Assembly: GCA_910579465.1 (NCBI GenBank)
Contig: CAJTUB010000008.1
Coordinates: forward strand, 62,001 to 126,000
Direction: 5' to 3'
Source of the DNA: an uncultured Lachnospiraceae bacterium
GTDB taxonomy: Bacteria; Bacillota; Clostridia; Lachnospirales; Lachnospiraceae
Length of the DNA: 64,000 bases
The translations under genes and the position numbers were made by a program. The notes under the pieces were generated by a model that did no database searches, was not told the origin of the DNA, and saw only the letters and a program-made list of their open reading frames with translations. Numbering within the stretch: position 1 is the first letter of the stretch; every line of letters begins with the position of its first letter. Shown here piece after piece: positions 24,671 through 32,378 of the stretch.

Positions 24671-25566
24671 TGGCGAGAAGGAAAAAGGAAGATGCCCCGG
24701 CACCTGGCGCTCCGGCGTGGATGGCGACGTTTAGTGACCTGATGAATCTGCTGCTTTGCTTTTTTGTGCTGCTTTTTGCCATGTCTTCCGTAGACCCGGC
24801 AAAGTTCGATGCAATCGCGCAGTCGTTTGCCAACACCTTTAATATTTTCAAGGCGGGCGGGGCCTTTGTCGGAGACGGTAATCTGATAGCGAACGGCGCC
24901 ACCCAGCTGAATAATCTGAATGAATACACAAGTAATATGGGAGAAAAGTCGGATTCTACCGAAGACAAGAACGATATTTTCGATTACGAGGGAGATACCG
25001 AGGAGCTTCTGGAATATTATAAGAATAAGCTGACCGAGCTGGAAGGCAAGATAGAAGATCTTGAGAATGCAGAGCAGTATAAGCAGGACCAGAAGGAAGA
25101 GGCTGCCGGTACGGTGTATGACGAGATCAAGGAGCTTGTGAACCAGTATAATCTGGGAGAAGATGTAGAATTTGGCATGGACAAGGCGTATAATTATGTT
25201 AAAATAGATGTAAAGGGAAATGTTCTGTTTCCTTCCAATTCTGCACAGCTTCGTGAGGAGGCAAAGCCGATTTTGCTGAAAATCGGGGATATCCTGAAGG
25301 AGTATGATGATTTCGGGATAGAGATTATCGGACATACGGACAATGTTCCGATTAAGTCCGGTCCGTACCGCGACAATGACTATCTTTCCGCGGCACGTGC
25401 TATAGAAACGGCACAATATCTGCTTGAGGCAAAGAATCTGAATCCTGCAAAGGTATTTTTCTCCGGAAAGGGAGAACGGGAGCCGGTGGATACCAATGCC
25501 ACGGAGGAAGGGCGGAAGCGGAACCGTAGAATCGAATTCCGGATATACACGCCGATTGACCGTTAG
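24670..25566 (+). CDS. motB: Flagellar motor stator protein MotB
   Basis: A protein of 298 residues: a basic N-terminus, one transmembrane helix with the proton-carrying Asp23 in ATFSDLMNLLLCFFVLLFAM, a long acidic coiled linker (about 95-150), and a peptidoglycan-binding OmpA-like domain (IEIIGHTDNVPI, then DYLSAARAIETAQYLL, FSGKGEREPV). Its 3' end contains a good promoter -35 box serving fliL. Confidence 0.96.
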   Translation: MARRKKEDAPAPGAPAWMATFSDLMNLLLCFFVLLFAMSSVDPAKFDAIAQSFANTFNIFKAGGAFVGDGNLIANGATQLNNLNEYTSNMGEKSDSTEDKNDIFDYEGDTEELLEYYKNKLTELEGKIEDLENAEQYKQDQKEEAAGTVYDEIKELVNQYNLGEDVEFGMDKAYNYVKIDVKGNVLFPSNSAQLREEAKPILLKIGDILKEYDDFGIEIIGHTDNVPIKSGPYRDNDYLSAARAIETAQYLLEAKNLNPAKVFFSGKGEREPVDTNATEEGRKRNRRIEFRIYTPIDR

Positions 25567-25585
25567 GCTTAAGATAGAGTATAAT
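25556..25585 (+). promoter_or_regulatory. Internal sigma-A promoter before fliL
   Basis: TTGACC (25556-25561), 18 bases, TATAAT (25580-25585), 36 bases before fliL. It would add constitutive expression of fliL and the downstream switch and export genes independent of the operon head. Confidence 0.55.
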
Positions 25586-25620
25586 GTCTGGCAGAGTGCA
25601 TTATAAAGGAGGAGAAGAAG

Positions 25621-26127
25621 ATGAAAAGAAATATGCTTGCGATTGTGATACTGGCAGTCACGCTGATTAACCTTACGCTGTCAGCGGTAATCATTTTTAC
25701 CGTGATTCCGAAGGCAAAGCGGACAGATGCCCTGATTGAGAAAATCGTAGCGGCAGTGGAGCTTGAGACGGAGTCCGGAATCGGGAAGAATTACGGCGAA
25801 GTCGCACTGGAGGATCAGGACGAGTACACATTTACTGATAAGATGATTAACTTAAAGTCCAACAATGACAAGCCGAGTCTTGCGCAGGTAAGCATCACCA
25901 TTACCTTAAATAAGAAGCATGACGACTACAAGGCGGTGCAGCCGACGATTGAGAGCAAGGAAAACAGGATTGTTTCGGGTGTGGGACAGGTGTTAAAGGA
26001 TTATACCGCAACGGAGGTTTCTACATACGCAGAGGATATCAACAAGGATGCGCTCGAAAAGATACAGGAAATCTTCCAGTCAGATTGTATTATCGAGGTT
26101 ACGTTAAGTGTAATTGCGGTAAATTAA
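25621..26127 (+). CDS. fliL: Flagellar basal body-associated protein FliL
   Basis: A membrane protein of 168 residues with one N-terminal transmembrane helix (AIVILAVTLINLTLSAVII) and a periplasm-side FliL domain (AQVSITITLNKKHDDY to CIIEVTLSVIAVN). FliL rings surround and activate stators. Position after motB and before fliM is standard. AAAGGAGGAGAAG precedes ATG. Confidence 0.92.
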   Translation: MKRNMLAIVILAVTLINLTLSAVIIFTVIPKAKRTDALIEKIVAAVELETESGIGKNYGEVALEDQDEYTFTDKMINLKSNNDKPSLAQVSITITLNKKHDDYKAVQPTIESKENRIVSGVGQVLKDYTATEVSTYAEDINKDALEKIQEIFQSDCIIEVTLSVIAVN

Positions 26128-26155
26128 AATTTTTGATGATTTTTTGAACAATATG

Positions 26156-26164
26156 TGTTATTAT
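26156..26164 (+). promoter_or_regulatory. Possible extended -10 promoter before fliM
   Basis: TGTTATTAT fits an extended -10 (TGn plus TATTAT at 26159-26164) in an A/T-rich gap. The nearest -35-like TTGATG (26133-26138) is 20 bases away, which is too long, so confidence is low. Confidence 0.3.
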
Positions 26165-26208
26165 GTTAGTAGACAAAGAATTTGGTCTGTTATGTAGGAG
26201 GTTTCGGT

Positions 26209-27186
26209 ATGGGTGACGTTTTATCCCAAAAAGAAATAGACGACCTGCTTGCGGCTTTTTCAAGCGGTGAAATAGATGCCGAAGAAGTGAAAGGCACGAC
26301 GGAAAAGCAGGTGAAAAACTATGACTTTAATAGACCTACGAAGTTTTCCAGAGACCATCTGCGTACCTTGGAGATTATCTTTGAGCATTACGGAAGATTG
26401 CTGTCTACCCATCTGCCGGCTTATTTAAGAAAGACGGTAAATGTGGAGGTTATCAATTCGGAGGCGGTGATTTATTCCGAGTTTACGAATGCGCTGTCCA
26501 ATCCGGTGCTGCTCGGCATTGTGGATTTTAAGCCGTTGGAGGGCAATATCATTATTGAGCTTGCCAACAACCTGGGATATTCCATTGTAGACCGTATGCT
26601 CGGAGGTCCTGGGATGCCGCTTGACAAGCCGAGGGAGTTTTCTGAAATCGAGCTGGTCATTATTGAACGGATTTTCACAATTATCACAAATCTCCTCCGC
26701 GACCCGTGGGAGAATGTGGTAGGGCTGATGCCCCGTCTGACGCGAATCGAGACAAACAGCCAGTTTGCACAGATGATAGCGCCGAAGGAAACCGTGGCGC
26801 TCGTCACGCTGAGTGTAAAAATTGGCAGCGTGGAAGGAATGTTAAATATCTGTATTCCGTATGATTGTCTGAAGCCGGTAATCAATAAGCTGAGTACGAA
26901 GTCATGGTATTCGTCCGAAAGGCTGCGGGATGAGGAGGTTTACAGGGAGTTCATTGAACTTGCGATTGCAAAGGCCAAGGTGCCGATAAGGGCAGTGCTT
27001 GGAAGAAGCACGATTTCAGTGAATGATTATATTAATATGCAAAAGGGTGACATTATTAAATTAGATACAAAGATGGAAGACGAGTTAAATGTGTTTGTCG
27101 GAAATATATGGAAGTTTACGGCTTTGCCGGGTTCATCCTCGGACACATATGCGGTAAAAATCTCGACTATCGTGAGGGAGGAATAA
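26209..27186 (+). CDS. fliM: Flagellar motor switch protein FliM
   Basis: A C-ring protein of 325 residues. The N-terminal CheY-P binding motif is LSQKEIDDLLAAF; the CheC-like middle domain contains NLGYSIVDRMLGGPG; the C-terminal SPOA domain has GRSTISVNDYINMQKGDIIK. An open extension to 26182 is not needed: GGAGG lies 7 bases before ATG 26209. It receives the chemotaxis signal. fliY follows after 4 bases. Confidence 0.96.
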   Translation: MGDVLSQKEIDDLLAAFSSGEIDAEEVKGTTEKQVKNYDFNRPTKFSRDHLRTLEIIFEHYGRLLSTHLPAYLRKTVNVEVINSEAVIYSEFTNALSNPVLLGIVDFKPLEGNIIIELANNLGYSIVDRMLGGPGMPLDKPREFSEIELVIIERIFTIITNLLRDPWENVVGLMPRLTRIETNSQFAQMIAPKETVALVTLSVKIGSVEGMLNICIPYDCLKPVINKLSTKSWYSSERLRDEEVYREFIELAIAKAKVPIRAVLGRSTISVNDYINMQKGDIIKLDTKMEDELNVFVGNIWKFTALPGSSSDTYAVKISTIVREE

Positions 27187-27190
27187 TGGC

Positions 27191-28396
27191 ATGGACATGG
27201 ACGGAATGTTATCACAAGAAGAAATCAATGCGTTGTTCGGCGGCATGGGCATGGAAGATGAGCAGGCGTCGGATACAAAGGATGATTTGCTGACGCCGGA
27301 GGAGAAGGATGCAATCGGCGAGATTTCCAATATCAGTCTCGGCTCCTCTGCGACAACCTTGTTTGCGCTGGTGAATCAGAGGGTAAATATTTCAACGCCG
27401 AAGGTTTCTGTCTGTGAATGGAAAGAATTGTCCAATCAGTACCCCAGACCTTGTGTCTTCATTGAGATTTCCTACAGGGAAGGTCTGGATGGAAAAAACA
27501 TATTAATATTACAGGAGAAGGATGTTAAAATCATCGCTGACCTTATGATGGGCGGCGACGGTTCCAATACCGAAGGAGAGCTCAATGACCTGCATCTGAG
27601 TGCCATCAGTGAGGCAATGAACCAGATGATGGGAGCTTCCTCGACTTCCCTTTCTACCATGTTTGAGATGAAGATTGATATCAGCCCGCCATCGGCAAGT
27701 CTGATTGACCTCAATGACGTGGTAGAGGCGAAGGACATAGGGGCGTTTTTAAGCCATGAGTTTGTTAAGGTGTCCTTCCGTATGGAAATCGGCAATTTAA
27801 TTGACAGTGAATTGATGCAATTATATCCGATTGAGTTTGCGAAGAGTCTGTATAAGAAGTTCATTAATGGTGATACAGATAATTCCGCACCGGCTCCGGC
27901 CCCGGCAGCACCTTCGCCGGCTCCGGCGCAGACAGCAGCACCGCAACCGGCACCGGTTCCGCAACAGGCGGCGGCACCGATGCAGGATTTAAATACAATG
28001 GCAATGGGACAGATGCAGGGAATGATGCAACCGCAGATGATGCAGCCTCAGATGATGCAACCGCAGATGATGATGCCGTATGCGATGCCGCCGGTACAGG
28101 ATGTAAATATTTCACCGGCACAGTTCCAGGCATTCCAGCCGGTACAGAGTCCGTTATTACAGACGGAGAATATCGATTTGCTGTTAGATGTTCCGTTAGA
28201 GGTTACGGTAGAACTTGGCAGAACCAGTAAGTCAATTAAGGAGATACTGGATTTTGCACCAGGAACTATTGTTGAACTGAACAGGTTGGCAGGTGAGCCG
28301 ATTGACGTATTAGTCAACGGCAAGTATGTGGCTAAGGGGGAAGTCGTTACGATTGAGGAAGCTTTCGGTATTAAGGTAACCGAAGTAATCAAGTAG
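27191..28396 (+). CDS. fliY: Flagellar motor switch phosphatase FliY (FliN-type)
   Basis: A protein of 401 residues, the Gram-positive FliN form. It has an N-terminal CheY-binding peptide (MLSQEEINALFGGM), a CheC-like phosphatase domain with two active sites (DAIGEISNISLGSSATTLF and LSAISEAMNQMMGASS), a low-complexity linker of about 70 residues (Pro/Ala, then repeats of QPQMM), and a C-terminal SPOA domain (LEVTVELGRTSKSIKEILDF). It dephosphorylates CheY-P at the switch. The linker is encoded by 15-base tandem repeats near 28021-28080 and may vary in length between strains. Confidence 0.95.
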   Translation: MDMDGMLSQEEINALFGGMGMEDEQASDTKDDLLTPEEKDAIGEISNISLGSSATTLFALVNQRVNISTPKVSVCEWKELSNQYPRPCVFIEISYREGLDGKNILILQEKDVKIIADLMMGGDGSNTEGELNDLHLSAISEAMNQMMGASSTSLSTMFEMKIDISPPSASLIDLNDVVEAKDIGAFLSHEFVKVSFRMEIGNLIDSELMQLYPIEFAKSLYKKFINGDTDNSAPAPAPAAPSPAPAQTAAPQPAPVPQQAAAPMQDLNTMAMGQMQGMMQPQMMQPQMMQPQMMMPYAMPPVQDVNISPAQFQAFQPVQSPLLQTENIDLLLDVPLEVTVELGRTSKSIKEILDFAPGTIVELNRLAGEPIDVLVNGKYVAKGEVVTIEEAFGIKVTEVIK

Positions 28397-28449
28397 CAGC
28401 ACTGCACAGTTAGTCCGGTGAATTTAAATTTAAAGATTGGAGAGGTAGT

Positions 28450-28812
28450 ATGGCTAAAAACATTCTGATTTGCGATGATGCCGCTTTCATGCGTATGATG
28501 ATTAAGGATATTCTGACCAAGAACGGTTACAATATTGCCGGAGAAGCAGAGAACGGACAGGTAGCAATCGATAAATATTCCGAAGTGAAACCGGATCTGG
28601 TAATGATGGACATTACCATGCCGGAGAAAGACGGAATTCAGGCATTAAAGGAGATTAAGGCAAAAGATCCTTCTGCAAATGTAATCATGTGTTCCGCTAT
28701 GGGACAGCAGGCGATGGTAATCGAGTCCATCCAGGCAGGTGCAAAGGATTTTATCGTAAAGCCGTTCCAACAGGATCGTGTGTTAGAGGCTGTTCGTAAG
28801 GCAATAGGCTAA
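28450..28812 (+). CDS. cheY: Chemotaxis response regulator CheY
   Basis: A single receiver domain of 120 residues. Phospho-acceptor Asp54 (LVMMDITMP), acidic pocket ICDDAAFMR, Ser in VIMCSAMGQQ, and Lys in FIVKPF. Phosphorylated by CheA, it binds FliM and FliY, both encoded just upstream. The 53-base gap before it has no clear promoter. GGAGAGGTAGT precedes ATG. Confidence 0.97.
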   Translation: MAKNILICDDAAFMRMMIKDILTKNGYNIAGEAENGQVAIDKYSEVKPDLVMMDITMPEKDGIQALKEIKAKDPSANVIMCSAMGQQAMVIESIQAGAKDFIVKPFQQDRVLEAVRKAIG

Positions 28813-28830
28813 GCTGGCAAAGGAGTTTTT

Positions 28831-29238
28831 ATGGCAGAAGCTTTCTGGAATCAGACCTTGATTTCAAAAGTAAACACACTTGGGAAAAGTATTGCCGAGC
28901 TGGTGGTACTGGTGCTTATTTTTGCATTGATTCTTGTCGCCTGTGTCGTGACTACCCGGTTTATTGCCGGACGTCAGATACAGCGCGGCAGGAACAGTAA
29001 TTTTAAGCCGCTCGAAACATACCAGGTGGCGCAGGGCCGTTTTTTACAGCTTGTACAGATTGGTACACGGTATTTTGTAATTTCGGTAACGAAGGACAGT
29101 ATCCGTCTGATTGCCGAGATGAAGGCAGAGGAAATTACGATAAAGGAAGACAGCGGCAGGAGTATTGCGAAGCCGTTTAAAGAAATTTTATCTGAGTTTA
29201 AAGCAAAGGTTGATAAACATGAAGATGCAGGAAAGTAA
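28831..29238 (+). CDS. fliO: Flagellar biosynthetic protein FliO
   Basis: A protein of 135 residues with one transmembrane helix at about 20-45 (ELVVLVLIFALILVACVVTT) and a small cytoplasmic domain typical of FliO/FliZ (GRFLQLVQIGTRYFVISVTK). It scaffolds assembly of the FliP export ring. The fliP start lies 20 bases inside its end. Confidence 0.9.
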   Translation: MAEAFWNQTLISKVNTLGKSIAELVVLVLIFALILVACVVTTRFIAGRQIQRGRNSNFKPLETYQVAQGRFLQLVQIGTRYFVISVTKDSIRLIAEMKAEEITIKEDSGRSIAKPFKEILSEFKAKVDKHEDAGK

Positions 29239-30061
29239 AAAGTTAAATAAGATTCCGTTGTATATCGGGATTTTTCTTGCAGTGTGTGCGTTGACCTTTA
29301 TTTGTCGTGCAGAAACCCATATTGCATATGCGACAGAGAGCGGGACGGAGAACGGCTTTGGTTTGTCCGGAAATCTCGGACCGCTGGACTTTACCGTGAC
29401 AAGCGGCGCCGAAGAGGATGGCTCCCTGGTATCGACGCTTCAGATGCTGTTACTTCTGACAGTGATTTCACTGCTGCCGTCGATTCTGATGATGCTGACC
29501 TCGTTCACCCGGATATTGATTGTGCTGCATTTCGTGCGTTCCGCACTCGGCACACAGACAACGCCTCCAAATCAGGTACTGATTGGCTTGGCGTTGTTTC
29601 TGACGCTGTTTATCATGTCCCCGACGATATCCAGAATCAATACGGAGGCGGTGCAGCCGCTTTCCGCAGGCGAAATTAATGCGGAAGAGGCTCTGGAAGC
29701 CGGTATTACGCCAATCCGTGATTTTATGCTTCTGGAGACAAGACCGCAGGAGCTGGCGATGTTTATTGATATTGCAGGCATCGAGACAGTAGATACGACA
29801 GATGACATTCCGACCTGGGTGCTGGTCCCGTCCTTTATTATCAGTGAGCTGCGGGCTGCGTTTATTATCGGCTTTTTGATTTATATTCCGTTTATTGTGA
29901 TTGATATGGTAGTATCCTCGACGTTGATGGCAATGGGTATGATGATGCTGCCGCCGACAACCATTTCAATGCCGTTTAAGATTCTGCTGTTTATTATGGC
30001 GGACGGCTGGAACCTTGTAGTTGAGAATGTCCTGCGTACCTTTAAGACATTCGGCGGTTAA
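29219..30061 (+). CDS. fliP: Flagellar export gate protein FliP
   Basis: A protein of 280 residues: cleavable signal-like N-terminus (YIGIFLAVCALTFICRAETH), an acidic spacer, then the conserved FliP core with ILMMLTSFTRILIVLHFVRS, FIMSP, and the C-terminal MGMMMLPPTTISMPFKILLF. It forms the export channel with FliQ and FliR. The frame is open to 29165, but ATG 29219 follows AAAGG and overlaps fliO by 20 bases, implying coupling. Confidence 0.95.
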   Translation: MKMQESKKLNKIPLYIGIFLAVCALTFICRAETHIAYATESGTENGFGLSGNLGPLDFTVTSGAEEDGSLVSTLQMLLLLTVISLLPSILMMLTSFTRILIVLHFVRSALGTQTTPPNQVLIGLALFLTLFIMSPTISRINTEAVQPLSAGEINAEEALEAGITPIRDFMLLETRPQELAMFIDIAGIETVDTTDDIPTWVLVPSFIISELRAAFIIGFLIYIPFIVIDMVVSSTLMAMGMMMLPPTTISMPFKILLFIMADGWNLVVENVLRTFKTFGG

Positions 30062-30081
30062 AGGAAAGGAGGCGGTAAGCC

Positions 30082-30354
30082 GTGGATGAAGCAGTTCTGA
30101 TTGACCTTCTGGTTTCTGCAGTAGTAACGGTAATCAAGGCTGCCGCACCGTTACTGTTGGTTTCGTTAGTTGTCGGTCTTGTAATAAGCATATTGCAGAC
30201 AGTGACTTCGATTCAGGAGCAGACTCTCACATTTGTTCCGAAGCTTTTGGCAGTGTTTCTGGTACTGATTATTGCCGGGAACTGGATTCTTGGCCTTGCG
30301 GTAGATTTGATGAAGGAACTGTGCATTAATTTTCAGTATTATATTAACGGATAG
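30082..30354 (+). CDS. fliQ: Flagellar export gate protein FliQ
   Basis: A protein of 90 residues with two transmembrane helices. Family signature: LLVSLVVGLVISILQTVTSI, QEQTLTFVPKLLAV. The start is GTG 30082 behind AAAGGAGGCGG. It lies between fliP and fliR in canonical order. Confidence 0.95.
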   Translation: MDEAVLIDLLVSAVVTVIKAAAPLLLVSLVVGLVISILQTVTSIQEQTLTFVPKLLAVFLVLIIAGNWILGLAVDLMKELCINFQYYING

Positions 30355-30356
30355 CA

Positions 30357-31136
30357 GTGACGGTTTCGTTATATCATCTGGAGTATTTTCTGCTGATACT
30401 TGTGAGAATCAGCGGATTTATGGTAGCGGCGCCACTGTTTTCTTTAAGGAATATCCCGATGCGGGTAAAGGCGATTATCGCAATTGCGCTTGCCATTCTG
30501 GTATTTCATATCGTTCCGTACAGGGAGGTTACTTATTCTACAACGATAGGCTATGCGCTGGTTGTGTTATCTGAAATGTTAGCCGGGATTATCATGGGCT
30601 TTATGGCAAATGTAGCGTATTACATCCTTGCGTTTGCCGGACAGATTATCGACCAGGAAATCGGGTTTTCCATGGTAAACCAGTATGACCCGATTACGAG
30701 CACGCAGGTGACGATTACCGGTAATTTATATACCTATGCGGTCATGCTGATGCTGTTTGCTACTAACCTGCACCAGTATCTGGTGCGTGCCCTTACGGAT
30801 TCCTTTACAGTGCTTCCGGTCGGGGCGGTTTCGCTTGATATGGGGATTTATGAGCTGATGAAGCGTTTTATGGGGGATTATTTTGTAATCGGTTTCCGTA
30901 TTATACTGCCTGTTTTTGCAAGTATGCTGGTTGTAAATACGGTTCTGGCGATTCTGGCAAGAGTTGCGCCGCAGATGAATATGTTTGTTATCGGAATGCA
31001 GCTCAAGGTATTTGTGGGACTCGCAGTATTGGTTCTTATGATTATGATGATTACGGGCGTTGCGGATTTAATTTTCCGGGAAATGATATCGATGTTAAAG
31101 GACAGCCTTTTTTACCTCGGAGGGACGGAAGGCTGA
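30357..31136 (+). CDS. fliR: Flagellar export gate protein FliR
   Basis: A membrane protein of 259 residues with about six hydrophobic segments. Typical features are FLLILVRISGFMVAAPLF near the start and GQIIDQEIGFSMVNQYDP in the middle. The start is GTG 30357, two bases after the fliQ stop, with no good Shine-Dalgarno of its own, so it depends on coupling to fliQ. Confidence 0.94.
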   Translation: MTVSLYHLEYFLLILVRISGFMVAAPLFSLRNIPMRVKAIIAIALAILVFHIVPYREVTYSTTIGYALVVLSEMLAGIIMGFMANVAYYILAFAGQIIDQEIGFSMVNQYDPITSTQVTITGNLYTYAVMLMLFATNLHQYLVRALTDSFTVLPVGAVSLDMGIYELMKRFMGDYFVIGFRIILPVFASMLVVNTVLAILARVAPQMNMFVIGMQLKVFVGLAVLVLMIMMITGVADLIFREMISMLKDSLFYLGGTEG

Positions 31137-31167
31137 GCGGAGGAGCTGTGGAAGGAGCGTGAAGGGA

Positions 31168-32304
31168 ATGTGGAGAGAAGAAGACGGAAATGTCCTGTTC
31201 TTATTCCCGATAAGGCTCCAGTTCTTTGCCGAAGGGGACGGGGCGGATAAGACCGAAGAGGCGACCCCGAAGAAGCTGAGCGACGCCAGAAAAGAAGGCC
31301 AGGTAGCCAAAAGCCAGGAGCTGTCAACCGCAGTCATGCTGTTAGCATTGTTTGTTATCCTGAAAGCGGCTGTCGGCTACATCGGGACCCGTTTTTTAAG
31401 GTGCTATCTGGATACCTATCAGGCAATTGATGTATATTCGGTCGAGGATTTCACGCCCTCGATAGCGTCGGCGTTTTTGCGGGACGGACTGGTGGAGGTG
31501 CTTCTCATCTGTCTGCCGGTGTTTGCGGTCGCAGTGGTTGCCGCCTTTGCAGTCAGCGTTGCCCAGGTAAAGTGGGAGGTAACGACAAAGCCGTTAAAGC
31601 CGAAGTTTAGTAAGTTCAATCCGTTAAAGGGATTTAAGCGGATTTTTTCGAAAGACAAGGTTGTCGAGTTAATAAAGGCGATTATAAAGATTGCACTCAT
31701 TTTTTATCTTGCCTACTCCGATTTAAAGGAGGCAGCAGGGGCAGTCGTTTCCCTGTATGATTTCGGTCTGAATCAGGCGGTAATGTATATCGGGAACTTT
31801 GTGATTAACCTGGGGATAAAAATAAGCGCGGTTTACCTGGTGGTCGGTCTTGCCGACTACATTTACCAGAAGTTTAAATATAAAAAGGACTTGCGGATGT
31901 CAAAGCAGGAAGTAAAGGATGAGTACAAGAAGCAGGAAGGTGACCCGCAGGTCAAGGGAAGAATCAAGTCGAAGATGCGGGAGGTGTCCCAGCGCCGTAT
32001 GATGCAGAAGCTTCCTGAGGCAGATGTCGTGATTACAAACCCGACGCATTTTGCCTGTGCAATAAAATATGATAAAGAAGTAGCAGAGGCGCCGGTACTG
32101 ATTGCAAAGGGTGCGGATTATGTGGCGCAGAAGATAAAGGATGCGGCAAAGGAATATAATATTCCGATTGTGGAAAATAAGCCTTTGGCGCGAATGCTGT
32201 ATTATAACGTGGATCTGGACAGTGAGATTCCGCAGGAGCTCTACCAGATGACCGCAGAGGTGCTGGCGTATGTTTACCGCTTAAAGCACGGAGGCGCTGC
32301 ATAG
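31168..32304 (+). CDS. flhB: Flagellar export switch protein FlhB
   Basis: A protein of 378 residues with the motif DKTEEATPKKLSDARKEGQV, four transmembrane helices, and a cytoplasmic domain with the self-cleavage site NPTH at 291-294 (cut between Asn291 and Pro292). Cleavage and FliK switch export from hook to filament. ATG 31168 has GAAGGAG at 10 bases; GTG 31159 is too close to it. The first 25 residues form a short extension ahead of the conserved start. Confidence 0.95.
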   Translation: MWREEDGNVLFLFPIRLQFFAEGDGADKTEEATPKKLSDARKEGQVAKSQELSTAVMLLALFVILKAAVGYIGTRFLRCYLDTYQAIDVYSVEDFTPSIASAFLRDGLVEVLLICLPVFAVAVVAAFAVSVAQVKWEVTTKPLKPKFSKFNPLKGFKRIFSKDKVVELIKAIIKIALIFYLAYSDLKEAAGAVVSLYDFGLNQAVMYIGNFVINLGIKISAVYLVVGLADYIYQKFKYKKDLRMSKQEVKDEYKKQEGDPQVKGRIKSKMREVSQRRMMQKLPEADVVITNPTHFACAIKYDKEVAEAPVLIAKGADYVAQKIKDAAKEYNIPIVENKPLARMLYYNVDLDSEIPQELYQMTAEVLAYVYRLKHGGAA

Positions 32305-32378
32305 CGGAACGGAATGCGGAGGTTCCATAGAGAGAAAGCCAAAGCAGCAGAGAAAACATGTAGAGAGGAGGAACGGCA

